DNA of 64,000 bases, taken from Tethya wilhelma (taxonomy: Eukaryota > Porifera > Demospongiae > Tethyida > Tethyidae). The position numbers and the translations under genes are program-made. Below the pieces are notes generated by a model. That model was not told where the DNA came from. It ran no database searches and saw only the letters and a program-made list of their open reading frames with translations. Of this stretch, positions 47,385-57,812 are shown piece after piece (within the stretch, counting starts at the first letter, position 1; every line of letters begins with the position of its first letter). The stretch spans positions 7,530,179-7,594,178 of the forward strand of contig CAXIPT010000001.1 of the NCBI GenBank assembly GCA_964030475.1. The letters are read 5' to 3'.

Positions 47385-48227
47385 CTACACAAACAATGCA
47401 AAGATCATGATGACCCTAAAAATCACAAAAGCAGCAGCATGAATCATCTTTCCTTTACTCGGAAATCTAAGTTGGTTGTTTGGATTCGGCATGTTAGGAT
47501 CAAACTTCATCACTGTGCAATTGTTCTCATCCTTGGAGTAGACATAAGAGTCACCCCATATGGTGTTGCAGAAGTTTGTACTGTTACCAAACAGTGCCTC
47601 AAATGTATCACATTCTGATTCTTGAGGACACGTGTCCGTGACACCTTGCAGAAGAGCTTCTAGCCAATCCGTGACACAAGTCTGGTCATTTCTACAGGCA
47701 TTGAACCACTCATCACAGTATGAAGCACACACTGGAACACGGCTGATGTCAGGACTGACCCAAAAATGTCCCAGCATGGGTTCACACTCATAAAAACAAG
47801 CTTCATTCTGTAAATGTATACAAATTTAAAACAAGCATGTTTACATTATACACATTGCCGATAATACCTGACTTGCTAGCTATAGGTTGGACCATTTATA
47901 GTCAACTGCACTATAGACAATAATTAATGTAACAATAATCTTTACCTCCAGGTAGGAGAGACATTCATCTGAGAGTGGTCCACACAGAGTCCAGCTAAAA
48001 TTGTACAATCCCATGTCCATACTCTCATTGATGTTCCTGGCAGTCTCTGCTGTGCAGCAAGAGCTGTTCTGCCAAGAGGAACACTGCAGAAGACTCTCTG
48101 TTTCACGAGATGGAGCATCTTTATGATGAATATTTTGTGGACAGAAGTCTGGAGGTCCTAGTCTCACAAACTGACACTGAACTAGCCCAACACACAAAAT
48201 CAAAGCAAGAATAAATCTGATCATCAT
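47385..48227 (-). CDS. Folate-receptor-family GPI-type protein, copy 1
   Basis: Two exons (48227-47946, 47807-47385) join at phase 0 to give 234 aa, the length of vertebrate folate receptors. A signal peptide (FILALILCVGLVQC) is followed by the family cysteine pattern: FCPQ, LLQCSSWQNSSCCTAETA, WTLCGPLSDECL, NEACFYECEP, PVCASYCDEWFNACRNDQTC, CPQESECDTF, FCNTIW and NNCTVMKF. The hydrophobic C-terminus (HAAAFVIFRVIMIFALFV) preceded by a small-residue region suggests a GPI-anchor signal. The family binds folates or riboflavin at the cell surface; the ligand here is unknown. This is the most diverged copy of a tandem array of four. Confidence 0.88.
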
Positions 48228-49048
48228 AATGATTGAACTTGCTAAATTAATACAGTATTACAGGATTTTTAAATAAACACCACTGACACTGTTAATACTT
48301 ATGAATAACAGTATATAGCTGTCTTAATTGCTGGTCTATATATAAGGCCTAGACCATGTATTGCTAATTTTATGGAATTCTAATTATATGAGACATCATT
48401 GATCTGTGTAATGTGTATACCATTAGCATATTGTATACGATAGTTACAACCATTATTGTATCAGTTATGTATAGTGGCTCAAAAAATTATGCAGTCACTG
48501 ACCAGTGCACATGTTTGTACAGGTGCAAGACACTGCCTTCATGCATGCATGCTTTTGAAACATACACATATGGTGCACATGAAACCATATGCTGATCATG
48601 CATGCAGGTAATTAAATACCTATAATATACCTATAGCTGTTTTGTGCTGGTCGGACAACACAACAATATTCACATGTATGCATGCATCGCATCTACAATA
48701 ATTATTATGGCTATACTTAGTCTAGAAGTTTTGCCATGCAAATTATTCAGCTGCAGAATGAGATCATGCATCTGTACAATAACATTAAGTAAAATTATTG
48801 AAACTGAGTTAATAACAAAAAATAATTCCTTGCTACAAACATACAATATTTCATGAATTTCAAACTAATAATTCACAAAGTACCTAATTGTCTCCATGAA
48901 TATGAACACACAGCACAAACTAAGTTACAATAAATAAAGTTCCCTACTGAACAGTTGAAACTAAATAAAATTCATAATAAATTATTAGATACAGTACATA
49001 ATCATGCACGTAGGCAGGCATGAAATTATACACACATAATCACTGTGA
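48228..49048. other. Intergenic between folate-receptor-like copies 1 and 2
   Basis: This AT-rich spacer has no recognised exon. It should contain the promoter of copy 1 and the 3' UTR of copy 2. The open frames at 48413-48595 and 48644-48856 have no domain support. Confidence 0.55.
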
Positions 49049-50143
49049 CTACAGAAAAGCTGCGCAGATTAATATATTGACCATCAAAACAACAAAAACT
49101 GCAGAGGCTTGGAACATCTTTCCTTCACCACTTGGAAATGTTAGTTCGTAGTTTGGATTTGGCATGCTAGGATCAAACTTCATCACTGTGCAATTGTTTT
49201 CATCCTCAGAGTAGAAATAAGCATCACCCCATATGGTGTTGCAGAAGTTTTCACTGTTACCAAACAGTGCTTCAAATGTATCGCATTCTGATTCTTGAGG
49301 ACAGGTGTTCATGCCTTGCTCAAGAGCTTCCAGATAGCTAGCCAGCCAATCAGTGACACAAGTCTGGTCATTTCTACAAGCATTGAACCAGTCATCACAG
49401 TATGAAGCACACACCGGAATAGAGTTGACAATATGACCAAATCGAAAACGATCCAGCATGGGTTCACATTCATAAAAGCAAGCTTCATTCTGTAATACAA
49501 ATCAGATGATATAACATAATATTATTACTGTGTGCAGCAGAATAACTGTTACTCATACAGGCAACATATAATAATTATAAATAGCTAATTGTATACATGC
49601 AGTATAATAATTATAATTATATAACCTTGATCATCCAAAACAGATCAATTAAGCTGAAAGGCCAAAATTCACTTAATAAACTTATTATTAACTTCCTTTG
49701 AACTTGACATTTATACGGCAGGACTGATACTGCAGTTATATTACATGATTGTGCTTATTAATAGTTGGAGCATTCGATCATTCAATGACTACACCAAACA
49801 AAATTATGTAGCCTATATTATACTCAGTCTGATTATAAACAATTATACTGAGTCTCATTACCTGCATGAAGGAGAGACATTCATCTGAGAGTGGTCCGCA
49901 CAATGTCCAGCTAAAATTGTACAAGCCCATGTCCATACTCTCATCGATGTTCCTGGCAGTCTCTGCTGTGCAGCAAGAGCTGTTCTGCCAAGAGGAACAC
50001 TGCAGAAGACTCTCTGTTTCACGAGATGGAGCATCTTTATGGTAGAGGTCTTTTGGACAGAAGTTTGGAGGTCCTAGTCTCACAAACTGACACTGACCTA
50101 GTCCAGCACACAAAACCAAAACCAAAATAGTAAATCCAACCAT
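49049..50143 (-). CDS. Folate-receptor-family GPI-type protein, copy 2
   Basis: Two exons (50143-49862, 49489-49049) encode 240 aa. The first exon is the signal peptide (FTILVLVLCAGLGQC) plus the CSSWQNSSCCTAETA segment. The second is NEACFYECEP, SYCDDWFNACRNDQTC, CPQESECDTFEALF and NNCTVMKF, with a hydrophobic C-terminus (SAVFVVLMVNILICAAFL) typical of a GPI signal. All cysteines of copies 1 and 4 are kept. It is nearly identical to copy 3 from exon 1 to the middle of exon 2, and its upstream flank also matches, showing a recent tandem duplication with a period of about 1.81 kb. Confidence 0.88.
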
Positions 50144-51035
50144 GATGCCGACAATCAGGAATAAAAGGATTCAAAGAACACACACTCAGTCTAGGTTTAG
50201 GGAGTCTATATACTTCATGATCAGTGGCATCCCTTGGGAAAACTACCACCCATGACTGAATTTATAGAATAGACTAAGTCTATAGTTATGTACATGTACT
50301 ATCATAACGCATGTATAATGTGAATGTTATTGAGCACACAAACAATTTTTCAATTGGCCAAAATATTTACATAAGTGCTCAACTAGACTACCAGTCGCTT
50401 TCAAACTACATGTAATTACTAATAGGATAATAGTTATTTCATTCCAAAACAATAGTAACGTTGGCAGGAGGGAGTTCTCAGAATGGTATACATGCATTAA
50501 AGTATTAAAATTAAAGTACTACACTGAATAAACCTATATAGGCATGCATGCATTACCTATAGTAATGAAGGCCCATGCATGCAACGTATAGGCATGCAAG
50601 GCAATCCATGATAAAATTTTAACTTGTCTACAACATTTAACTACATCAAACAACACTATAGCGTCTAGTATAAGGCATTCTGTACAAATACTGGTACCAA
50701 CAAAATTCATGACATATAAATGCACTAAAATAATGACATGTTTAATTGAGTGCATTAAATGCCAGGTATAACTCAAAATGATAATTAAGAGTCCAAGCTA
50801 TAGGGTCTCCACTATAAACAAGATACTATAACAGATTTTTTCTGTCTGAATTAAAGATTCTGATACGAGGCAAAAAATTATTATAAATTATAGCAACTAC
50901 ACACAATAATCCTATGTATAGAGTATACATGAAACTAACTCTTATAAACATAAGACAAGAAGACAGTTCAGTTCAGACACCCAGTTCAAGTTAGCACACA
51001 CCAATCATTATAGCTAAATCAGTATACAGAAGCTG
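49200..51035. repeat. Tandem segmental duplication, unit 1
   Basis: This stretch, from the middle of copy-2 exon 2 through copy-2 exon 1 and its upstream flank to the last bases of copy 3, matches 51036-52845 at high identity with small indels. Matching landmarks are offset by 1.81-1.83 kb (ATG 50143 versus 51953; exon-2 start 49489 versus 51317). Confidence 0.85.
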
Positions 51036-51953
51036 CAAGTAGAAATAAGCATCACCCCATATGGTGTTGCAGAAGTTTTCACTGTTACCAAACAGTGCTT
51101 CAAATGTATCGCATTCTGATTCTTGAGGACAGGTGTTCATGCCTTGCTCAAGAGCTTCCAGATAGCTAGCCAGCCAATCAGTGACACAAGTCTGGTCATT
51201 TCTACAAGCATTAAACCACTCGTCACAGTATGAAGCACACACCGGAATAGAGTTGACAATATGACCAAATCGAAAACGACCCAGCATGGGTTCACATTCA
51301 TAAAAGCAAGCTTCATTCTGTAATACAAATCAGATGATATAACATAATATTATTACTGTGTGCAGCAGAATAACTGTTACTCATACAGGCAACATAATAA
51401 TTATACATAGCTAATTGTATACAGTATAATTATAACCTTGATCATTCAAAATAGATCAAGCTGAAAGGCCAAAATTCACTTAATAAACTTATTATTAACT
51501 TCCTTTGAACTTGACATTTATACGGCAGGACTGATACTGCAGTCAGTATATTACATGATTGTGCTTATTAATAGTTGGAGCATTCGATCATTCAATGACT
51601 ACACCAAACAAAATTATGTAGCCTATATTATACTCAGTCTGATTATAAACAATTATACTGAGTCTCATTACCTGCATGAAGGAGAGACATTCATCTGAGA
51701 GTGGTCCGCACAATGTCCAGCTGAAATTGTACAAGCCCATGTCCATACTCTCATCGATGTTCCTGGCAGTCTCTGCTGTGCAGCAAGAGCTGTTCTGCCA
51801 AGAGGAACACTGCAAAAGACTCTCTGTTTCACGAGATGGAGCATCTTTATGGTAGAGGTCTTCTGGACAGAAGTCTGGAGGTCCTAGTCTCACAAACTGA
51901 CACTGACCTAGTCCAGCACACAAAACCAAAACCAAAATAGTAAATCCAACCAT
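50991..51953 (-). CDS. Folate-receptor-family protein, copy 3, C-terminally truncated
   Basis: Two exons (51953-51672, 51317-50991) encode 202 aa. The sequence is almost identical to copy 2 up to GDAYFY, where it switches to an unrelated tail (LQLLYTDLAIMIGVC). That tail is the last bases of the copy-4 coding region and 3' flank read in another frame. The NNCTVMKF cysteine segment and the GPI-anchor signal are lost, so any product would be soluble and might misfold. The breakpoint coincides with the junction of the tandem duplication at about 51035. It could be a pseudogene or a secreted decoy form; the sequence cannot decide. Confidence 0.8.
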
Positions 51954-52845
51954 GATGCCGACAATCAGGAAAAAAAGGACTCAAAGAACACACACTCAGT
52001 CTAGGTTTAGGGAGTCTATATACTAGTGACATCCCTTGGGAAAACTACCATGCACCCATGACTGAATTTATAGAATAGACTTAGTCTATAGTTATGTACA
52101 GTACTATCATAATGCATGCATAATGTGAATGTTATTGAGCACACAAACAATTTTTTATAGGTATTTCAATTGCCCAAAATATTTACATAAGTGCTCAACT
52201 AGACTACCAGTCGCTTTCAAACTACATGTAATTACTAATAGGATAATAGTTATTTCATTCCAAAACAATAGTAACGTTGGCAGGAGGGAGTTCTCAGAAT
52301 GGTATACATGCATTAAAGTATTAAAATTAAAGTACTACACTGACTAAACCTATAGGCATGCATGTATTACCTATAGTAATGAAGGCCCATGCATGCAACG
52401 TATAGGCATGCAAGGCAATCCATGATAAAATTTTAACTTGTCTACAACATTTAACTCAAACAAAACACATCAAACAACACTATAGCGTCTAATATAATGT
52501 ACTGGTACCAACAAAATTCATGAAATATAAATGCACTAAAATAATGACATGTTTAATTGAGTGCATTAAATGCCAGGTAACTCAAAATGATAATTAAGAG
52601 TCCAAGCTATAGGGTCTCCACTAAACAAGATATTATAACAGATTTTTTCAGTCTGAATTAAAGATTCTGATACGAGGCAAAAAATTATTATAAATTATAG
52701 CAACTACACACAATAATCCTATGTAGAGTATACATGAAACTAACTCTTATAAACATAAGACAAGAAGACAGTTCAGTTCAGACACCCAGTTCAAGTTAGC
52801 ACACACCATTGCAATCATTATAGCTAAATCAGTACAGAAGCTGTA
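51036..52845. repeat. Tandem segmental duplication, unit 2
   Basis: Second unit of the 1.8-kb tandem duplication. It starts inside copy-3 exon 2 and runs through copy-3 exon 1 and its upstream flank to the final bases of copy 4. The flank 52130-52815 aligns with 50330-50990. Confidence 0.85.
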
Positions 52846-53735
52846 AAGATCACAGTGACCATCAAAACTACAAAAGCAGAGGCATGAATCATCTTTCCTT
52901 CACCACTTGGAAATGTTAGTTCATAGTTTGGATTCGGCATGTTAGGATCAAATTTCATCACTGTGCAATTGTTCTCATCCTTGGCGTACACATAAGAGTC
53001 ACCCCATATGGTGTTGCAGAAGTTTGTACTGTTAGTAAACCGTGCTTCAAATGTATTGCATTCTGATTCCTGAGGACAGGTGTTCATGCCTTGCTCAAGA
53101 GCTTCCAAAAACCAAGCCTGCCAAATAGTGACACAAGTCTTGTCATTCCTACAAGCATTGAACCACTCATCACAGTATGAACCACACACAGGAATAGTGC
53201 TGACAAAACGACCAACTCGAAAATGCCCCAGCATGGGTTCACACTGGTAAAAGCAAGCTTCATTCTGTACAAAGTTAATTATAGGTTACATATAATAAAA
53301 TTACCCCATTACTATGCCACAATACTACGGCTGTCTGGTTAGTGGACTGCTTTTAGTTATAATAACTATATGATTAACGATGTACATTAGTTATACTTAT
53401 TATGGGCCATCTGTTCAACAATTACTATACTAGACGAATTTCAAAATCATTACCTCCATGAAGGATAGACATTCATCTGAGAGTGGTCCGCACAAAGTCC
53501 AGCTGAAATTGTACAAACCTATATCCATGCTCTCATTGATGCTCCTAGCAGTCTCTACTGTGCAGCAAGAGCTGTTCTGCCAAGAGGAACACTGCAAAAG
53601 ACTCTCTGTTTCACGAGATGGAGCATCTTTATGGTAGAGGTCTTCTGGACAAAAGTTTGGAGGTCCTAGTCTCACAAACTGACACTGACCTAGTCCAGTA
53701 CACAAAATCAAAGCAAAAACTGTAAACCAAATCAT
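52824..53735 (-). CDS. Folate-receptor-family GPI-type protein, copy 4
   Basis: Two exons (53735-53454, 53264-52824) encode 240 aa. A signal peptide (FTVFALILCTGLGQC), CSSWQNSSCCTVETA, NEACFYECEP, PVCGSYCDEWFNACRNDKTC, CPQESECNTF and NNCTVMKF are present, with a hydrophobic C-terminus (SAFVVLMVTVIFTASVLI) fitting a GPI signal. It is intact and moderately diverged from copies 1 to 3. The intron position and phase are the same in all four copies, so the array arose by DNA-level duplication. Confidence 0.88.
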
Positions 53736-54239
53736 GATAAATTATAAAAAAAAATATGCACAAACAAGTCTACTATTCAGTGACATCTACTGGGAAACTA
53801 CAACACACTTGATTTTATGAATCGATAAAGTGACATCAATCATAATACCTTACGTAGGTGTGTGTAATGTACCATTATCATAATGATGATGCATGGCTAT
53901 TGTTAGCTTTTAGTGCATACTTAGTACCCAACTAGACTGCTAGTTCCACCCCAACATCAACAATAAGTAATAAATGACTGCATGCAGTTTTATTCCAAAC
54001 CAGCACCAATGCCTAATCTTAGCAATCTTCAAAGTATATTTTATTTGTAACATATATGTATTTGTCACAATTTAGTACTCTTCCTGGCTTTCACCATACT
54101 TGGATGCATGCATGCAGACATAATGCATGTTGTCAGAATTGAGGGAAAGGATTTAATGTATGTTCTATCAGATTCTATGATCCATGCTTTAATAATAATG
54201 TACTGATTCACAGTAAATCATTTATACCCTGTGCACTTA

Positions 54240-54313
<74 letters not shown>

Positions 54314-54734
54314 CATGCATTAGCTGAGCTCCCTTTTATAAGAAACTACATAGAGTCCCAGCCATGGTGCACTGACTACCTTCCTTTTACAGTTTATGTG
54401 AATTCTATTGCCACACACACAGCATGACTCAACAATTATGCAAAACCTATTGTGCTCTCCAGGTCAGACAACACNTACTTTTTACCGCACTGCCCATTCC
54501 TACACTACTTATTTTTTTGAAATTTTTACTACTTGTTCATTCACTTTTTTCAACACTACAGTGTGGAGACTATTTGAGACTGGTTAGTCCCTAAAAAATT
54601 GTTTGGCTGCATTCAGCTACATGCATGCACTGCACTCAGCTGCATGCAGGCCACACATTATGTTATCAAAACCACTATTATTATAGCTACAATAATAATA
54701 GTAAGTGTATACATGTTACATAAATACATAGTAG
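53736..54734. other. Intergenic with (CA)n and an N
   Basis: This holds the copy-4 upstream flank, a (CA)n run at 54240-54310, a single N at 54475, and a segment at about 54476-54540 (accgcactgcccattcctac) that recurs in diverged form at about 63398-63460. No exon was recognised. Confidence 0.6.
54240..54310. repeat. (CA)n microsatellite
   Basis: This is a 71-bp uninterrupted CA run upstream of folate-receptor-like copy 4 and downstream of the 54.9-56.9 kb gene. Confidence 0.95.
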
Positions 54735-54887
54735 CTATACAGGTCTTGCTGACATAGCATTTTTGTGAATACAATAGCAATACAGTCCTCCACAAAGCAA
54801 AATCACAAAAACAACCACAAGAGCTACACACCCCAAAGCAATCGATGCAATGTTTCTTGTCGTGAGCACGGCCTTCTTTGTCACAGC
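54735..54887 (-). other. In-frame extension after TGA encoding a second TM helix
   Basis: The 50 codons after the TGA at 54888-54890 stay open in the same frame and encode VTKKAVLTTRN, a helix of about 21 residues and a short basic/aromatic tail. Related genes have a helix at the same place, so this is almost certainly former or conditional coding sequence. Confidence 0.65.
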
Positions 54888-55951
54888 TCATATAGGAGAG
54901 AAGCTATATCTGCCATTAGCTGGTGGTTCAGCATAAGCTACCACACAAGCCTTAGAAGGTGTGCATTTTTTAGAATTGGTGCAGTCAAGTTCGGAGTCTT
55001 TGTAATCGTTATGATCCAAAATGTTGGTCCAGCCTTTGTATGTCCAGTGGACAAGATCGATTATGTTTGACCCTGCAATTCCAATGTAATAATAACTCGT
55101 TTTGTTGAAGTGTATTTTGTACTCGAAAAGGATGGTTTCGTTGGTGACCATTTGGTGAGAACAATTAAGAGCTGATGAAGTGGCATTCTTCCAATGGGGG
55201 TTGGAATAAAAATATTTATTGTAAAAATCTCTGTCATCGAAAGTACATATAAAAATATCACTCCCGGCTTTACTACTGACTGATATGTTTCCATTTACAG
55301 TTACGTGTGCTCCTTGTGTCATGTATTGGCCATCAAGAAGAGTAAAAGGTTTAGTTCTGTCTTCACGAGTTTGAAGAGGATAAGTGAAATTGGCCAGGTG
55401 TAATTTTAGTCCGCTACAATCAGATTCATAGATATGAACGTGTTGCTGATCTGTTTTGTAATCTGGGAGGGAAATAGTCGGACGTTGACCGCAAAATTTG
55501 GTGTCGCTTGAATTTAGAACAAGAATTGTGTCATTGGTATAGACAGAGAAGGTAGAGTTGAGGAATTTGCACGGATCTGTGAGCACCAGAGCAGGGATGG
55601 GAGGAATGGTCACTAGTAATGCAATGGTCACACAGAAGAATGTAACGAGAATGATTTTCCAAAACTTTTTGAGTGACGTTTGCACATGAGTTCCTGCTTG
55701 GGAAGCTGTATATACAGAAAACAAAATAATAATAACACACCAATACACATACATTAATAACTCTTGCAGAAGTGTACATGCATGATGAGAATATGAAAAT
55801 GATATAATTTTGCAATAACACATGTAACATAATTACCTGCCACTCGAAGTGTCCGTGTGATGGTGTTACTGGAAGGAAGAACCATTTCAGTCTCCTCTCC
55901 GTTGCCAGTCATTCCTCTTTCTTGAGTAGGTACACCAACCACCTCTGAGAA

Positions 55952-55984
<33 letters not shown>

Positions 55985-56947
55985 AACACAATGGCACACA
56001 CACACACACACACATGTACACAAACAATTTTACAAAATTTGGTTATCATGCAATTTTGGCTGACAAGGGTTATCTATACTATCATTACTGTTATTATTAT
56101 GGCTACGCTCAAAAGAAAAGGTGTGATTCAAACCCAATTTAAAGTATAGACAAATGCTCCCACTACCATAATTATAAAGAGCTTTGTACACTAAATTTCA
56201 AGGGGGTAGAGTGGTATAATTATTGATGGTGGCAATAAATATTATTAGATGTACAAGTACATGCAGGGGTGCTCATGACCATACCTACTGTACTAATACC
56301 CTCGACCAGGATCAAAATTTGACCTGCCCAATATTTAAGCCTTGACCCTTGATCATACCACTTTGGAGAGCTAGCCTTGATCGTAATAAATTTGATCTTG
56401 ACCCAGCTAAAACGTGCCGCATCTGTAGCTAGTGACCTTTGACCATTGGTCGAAAGCAACTTGACCCTTGATGGGGCCACTTGTATTGACCCCTTGATTG
56501 CATCCGAACCCAGTCGCAGGTGTTAGTACAGTCATGGCAGGCAGTATATATTATCAATGGTAGAGTGGGTAAGGTTGTGACAACCCCCTTGAATTACCAG
56601 CACTCACCAGTGTGTCTGTGCTGAGTGGATCCATACACTGTAGTGTTGTTTGCACAAGCTGGTAATGAGTTGGTTTCCTGGTGAATTGGTCCAGCTCCCA
56701 TCAGTCCATATTCTGTTCCACTAGTACTGTTGATGCTAACACTAGGTGTTGATGGTGGTAATGTCAGCAAAGATCCACCTTGAGGCGTGGAACTAACTCC
56801 AGACACTAGTAACGACTGTGAAGTGGTGGCATTTGTTGATTCCACTTCAGCTGGGATGTCACCATGAAGATTTGGTTGATCTTCGTTAGTGAGAAGAGGG
56901 GTTTGTTCGGTGTAATTTCCACTGAAGGGTACAGGCTGGTCCGACAT
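54888..56947 (-). CDS. Two-pass ectodomain family, member 1 (TGA before second helix)
   Basis: The family is not recognised. Three exons (56947-56608, 55944-55837, 55705-54888) sum to 1266 nt, or 421 aa. A Ser/Thr/Pro-rich cytosolic N-tail of about 160 residues (starts MSDQPVPFSGNYTEQTPLLT) leads to a transmembrane helix (WKIILVTFFCVTIALLVTIP). An ectodomain of about 230 residues follows with many N-glycosylation sites and the motifs SYYYIGIAGSN and KKCTPSKACVVAYAEPP. A TGA then ends the frame, but the same frame continues for 50 codons to 54735. That extension encodes a helix (IASIALGCVALVVVFVILLC) and a short cytosolic tail, exactly where the relatives have their second helix. The gene may be pseudogenised at this point, make a single-pass form, or use readthrough. 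It is divergent from member 2. Confidence 0.75.
55957..55984. repeat. (CAA)n microsatellite
   Basis: This short trinucleotide run (plus-strand aacaacaac) immediately precedes the acceptor of exon 2 of the two-pass gene. On the coding strand it reads (TTG)n and forms its pyrimidine-rich tract. Confidence 0.85.
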
Positions 56948-57812
56948 GACAGTGCAATATCGAGTATCAAACTGAGTTCAAAGTTCATCCCCATGCGCAT
57001 GCAGCGTGCAGCGCGCTAGATCATAGATAATATAGACTACGTCATGTAGTCTATATTATCTATGGCTAGATGGACCCTGTAGCTATTGGGCCGCACCCTA
57101 AAAAATGATTATTGTTCCCAATTTGGCTACACCCATAATTTGCAAGACCAGCTGCAAGCTAGCTGAACTTCAGAAGGTGAGGATTTATAATAATGGTAGT
57201 AGCGATATCAGACCTCCGAAGACGTTTAGTATATCAAAAATATCTCGACTCATGCTTGAAGTACGCTCATGAAACAAATTGTGTTGGACGGGACAATGAA
57301 TGAGCTATCTGCTGACACCTAAACCGTGCAAATTGGTTGCGCGGAATCACCGCTAGCTCAATAATTGTATGTATGGAAGTTTCTATTGAAAATTTTTGGG
57401 TGGGCGTGGCTTTGCAACAGTTTTATGTATGATCGTGTAACAAACACCATTGGATAGCGCTCATGGATAACTATCGTCAGATACTTGAACATTTACATAT
57501 TACTTAGAAAAACTCGGAAAAACGGGTGAATTTGTAGAGGTCTGACATCGCTAATGGTAGCACTTTGAGCTAGCATATATACAAATAATTCAAATGTGCT
57601 GCATTGCATGGCATGCATGGTAAACTCAAGTCTTGCATGAACCTGAGCTGCCTCTCGAGCTAGGTCGCGCGCGCGTATTTAATTAGGATTTTTATAATAG
57701 CTCCGAATTACGTTGGAAAGTTCTAAATATTAAGCACCATTCAATATCTCAGTAATGCTTGCATCCTAGCTGTTTATTTTCCTTATCTTCGTAGCCAAAG
57801 TCGGGGCAGATC
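56948..57812. promoter_or_regulatory. Divergent intergenic region with perfect hairpin
   Basis: This 865-bp spacer lies between two divergently transcribed members of the same membrane-protein family. It contains a perfect 19-bp inverted repeat (57022-57040 and 57046-57064, 5-nt loop), a CG-rich patch (gcgcgcgcg near 57665), and no recognised exon. A shared regulatory region is plausible from the layout. Confidence 0.45.
57022..57064. repeat. Perfect 19-bp stem, 5-nt loop palindrome
   Basis: The arms catagataatatagactac and gtagtctatattatctatg are exact reverse complements around gtcat. The hairpin lies about 75 bp upstream of the divergent two-pass gene start at 56947. Confidence 0.9.
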
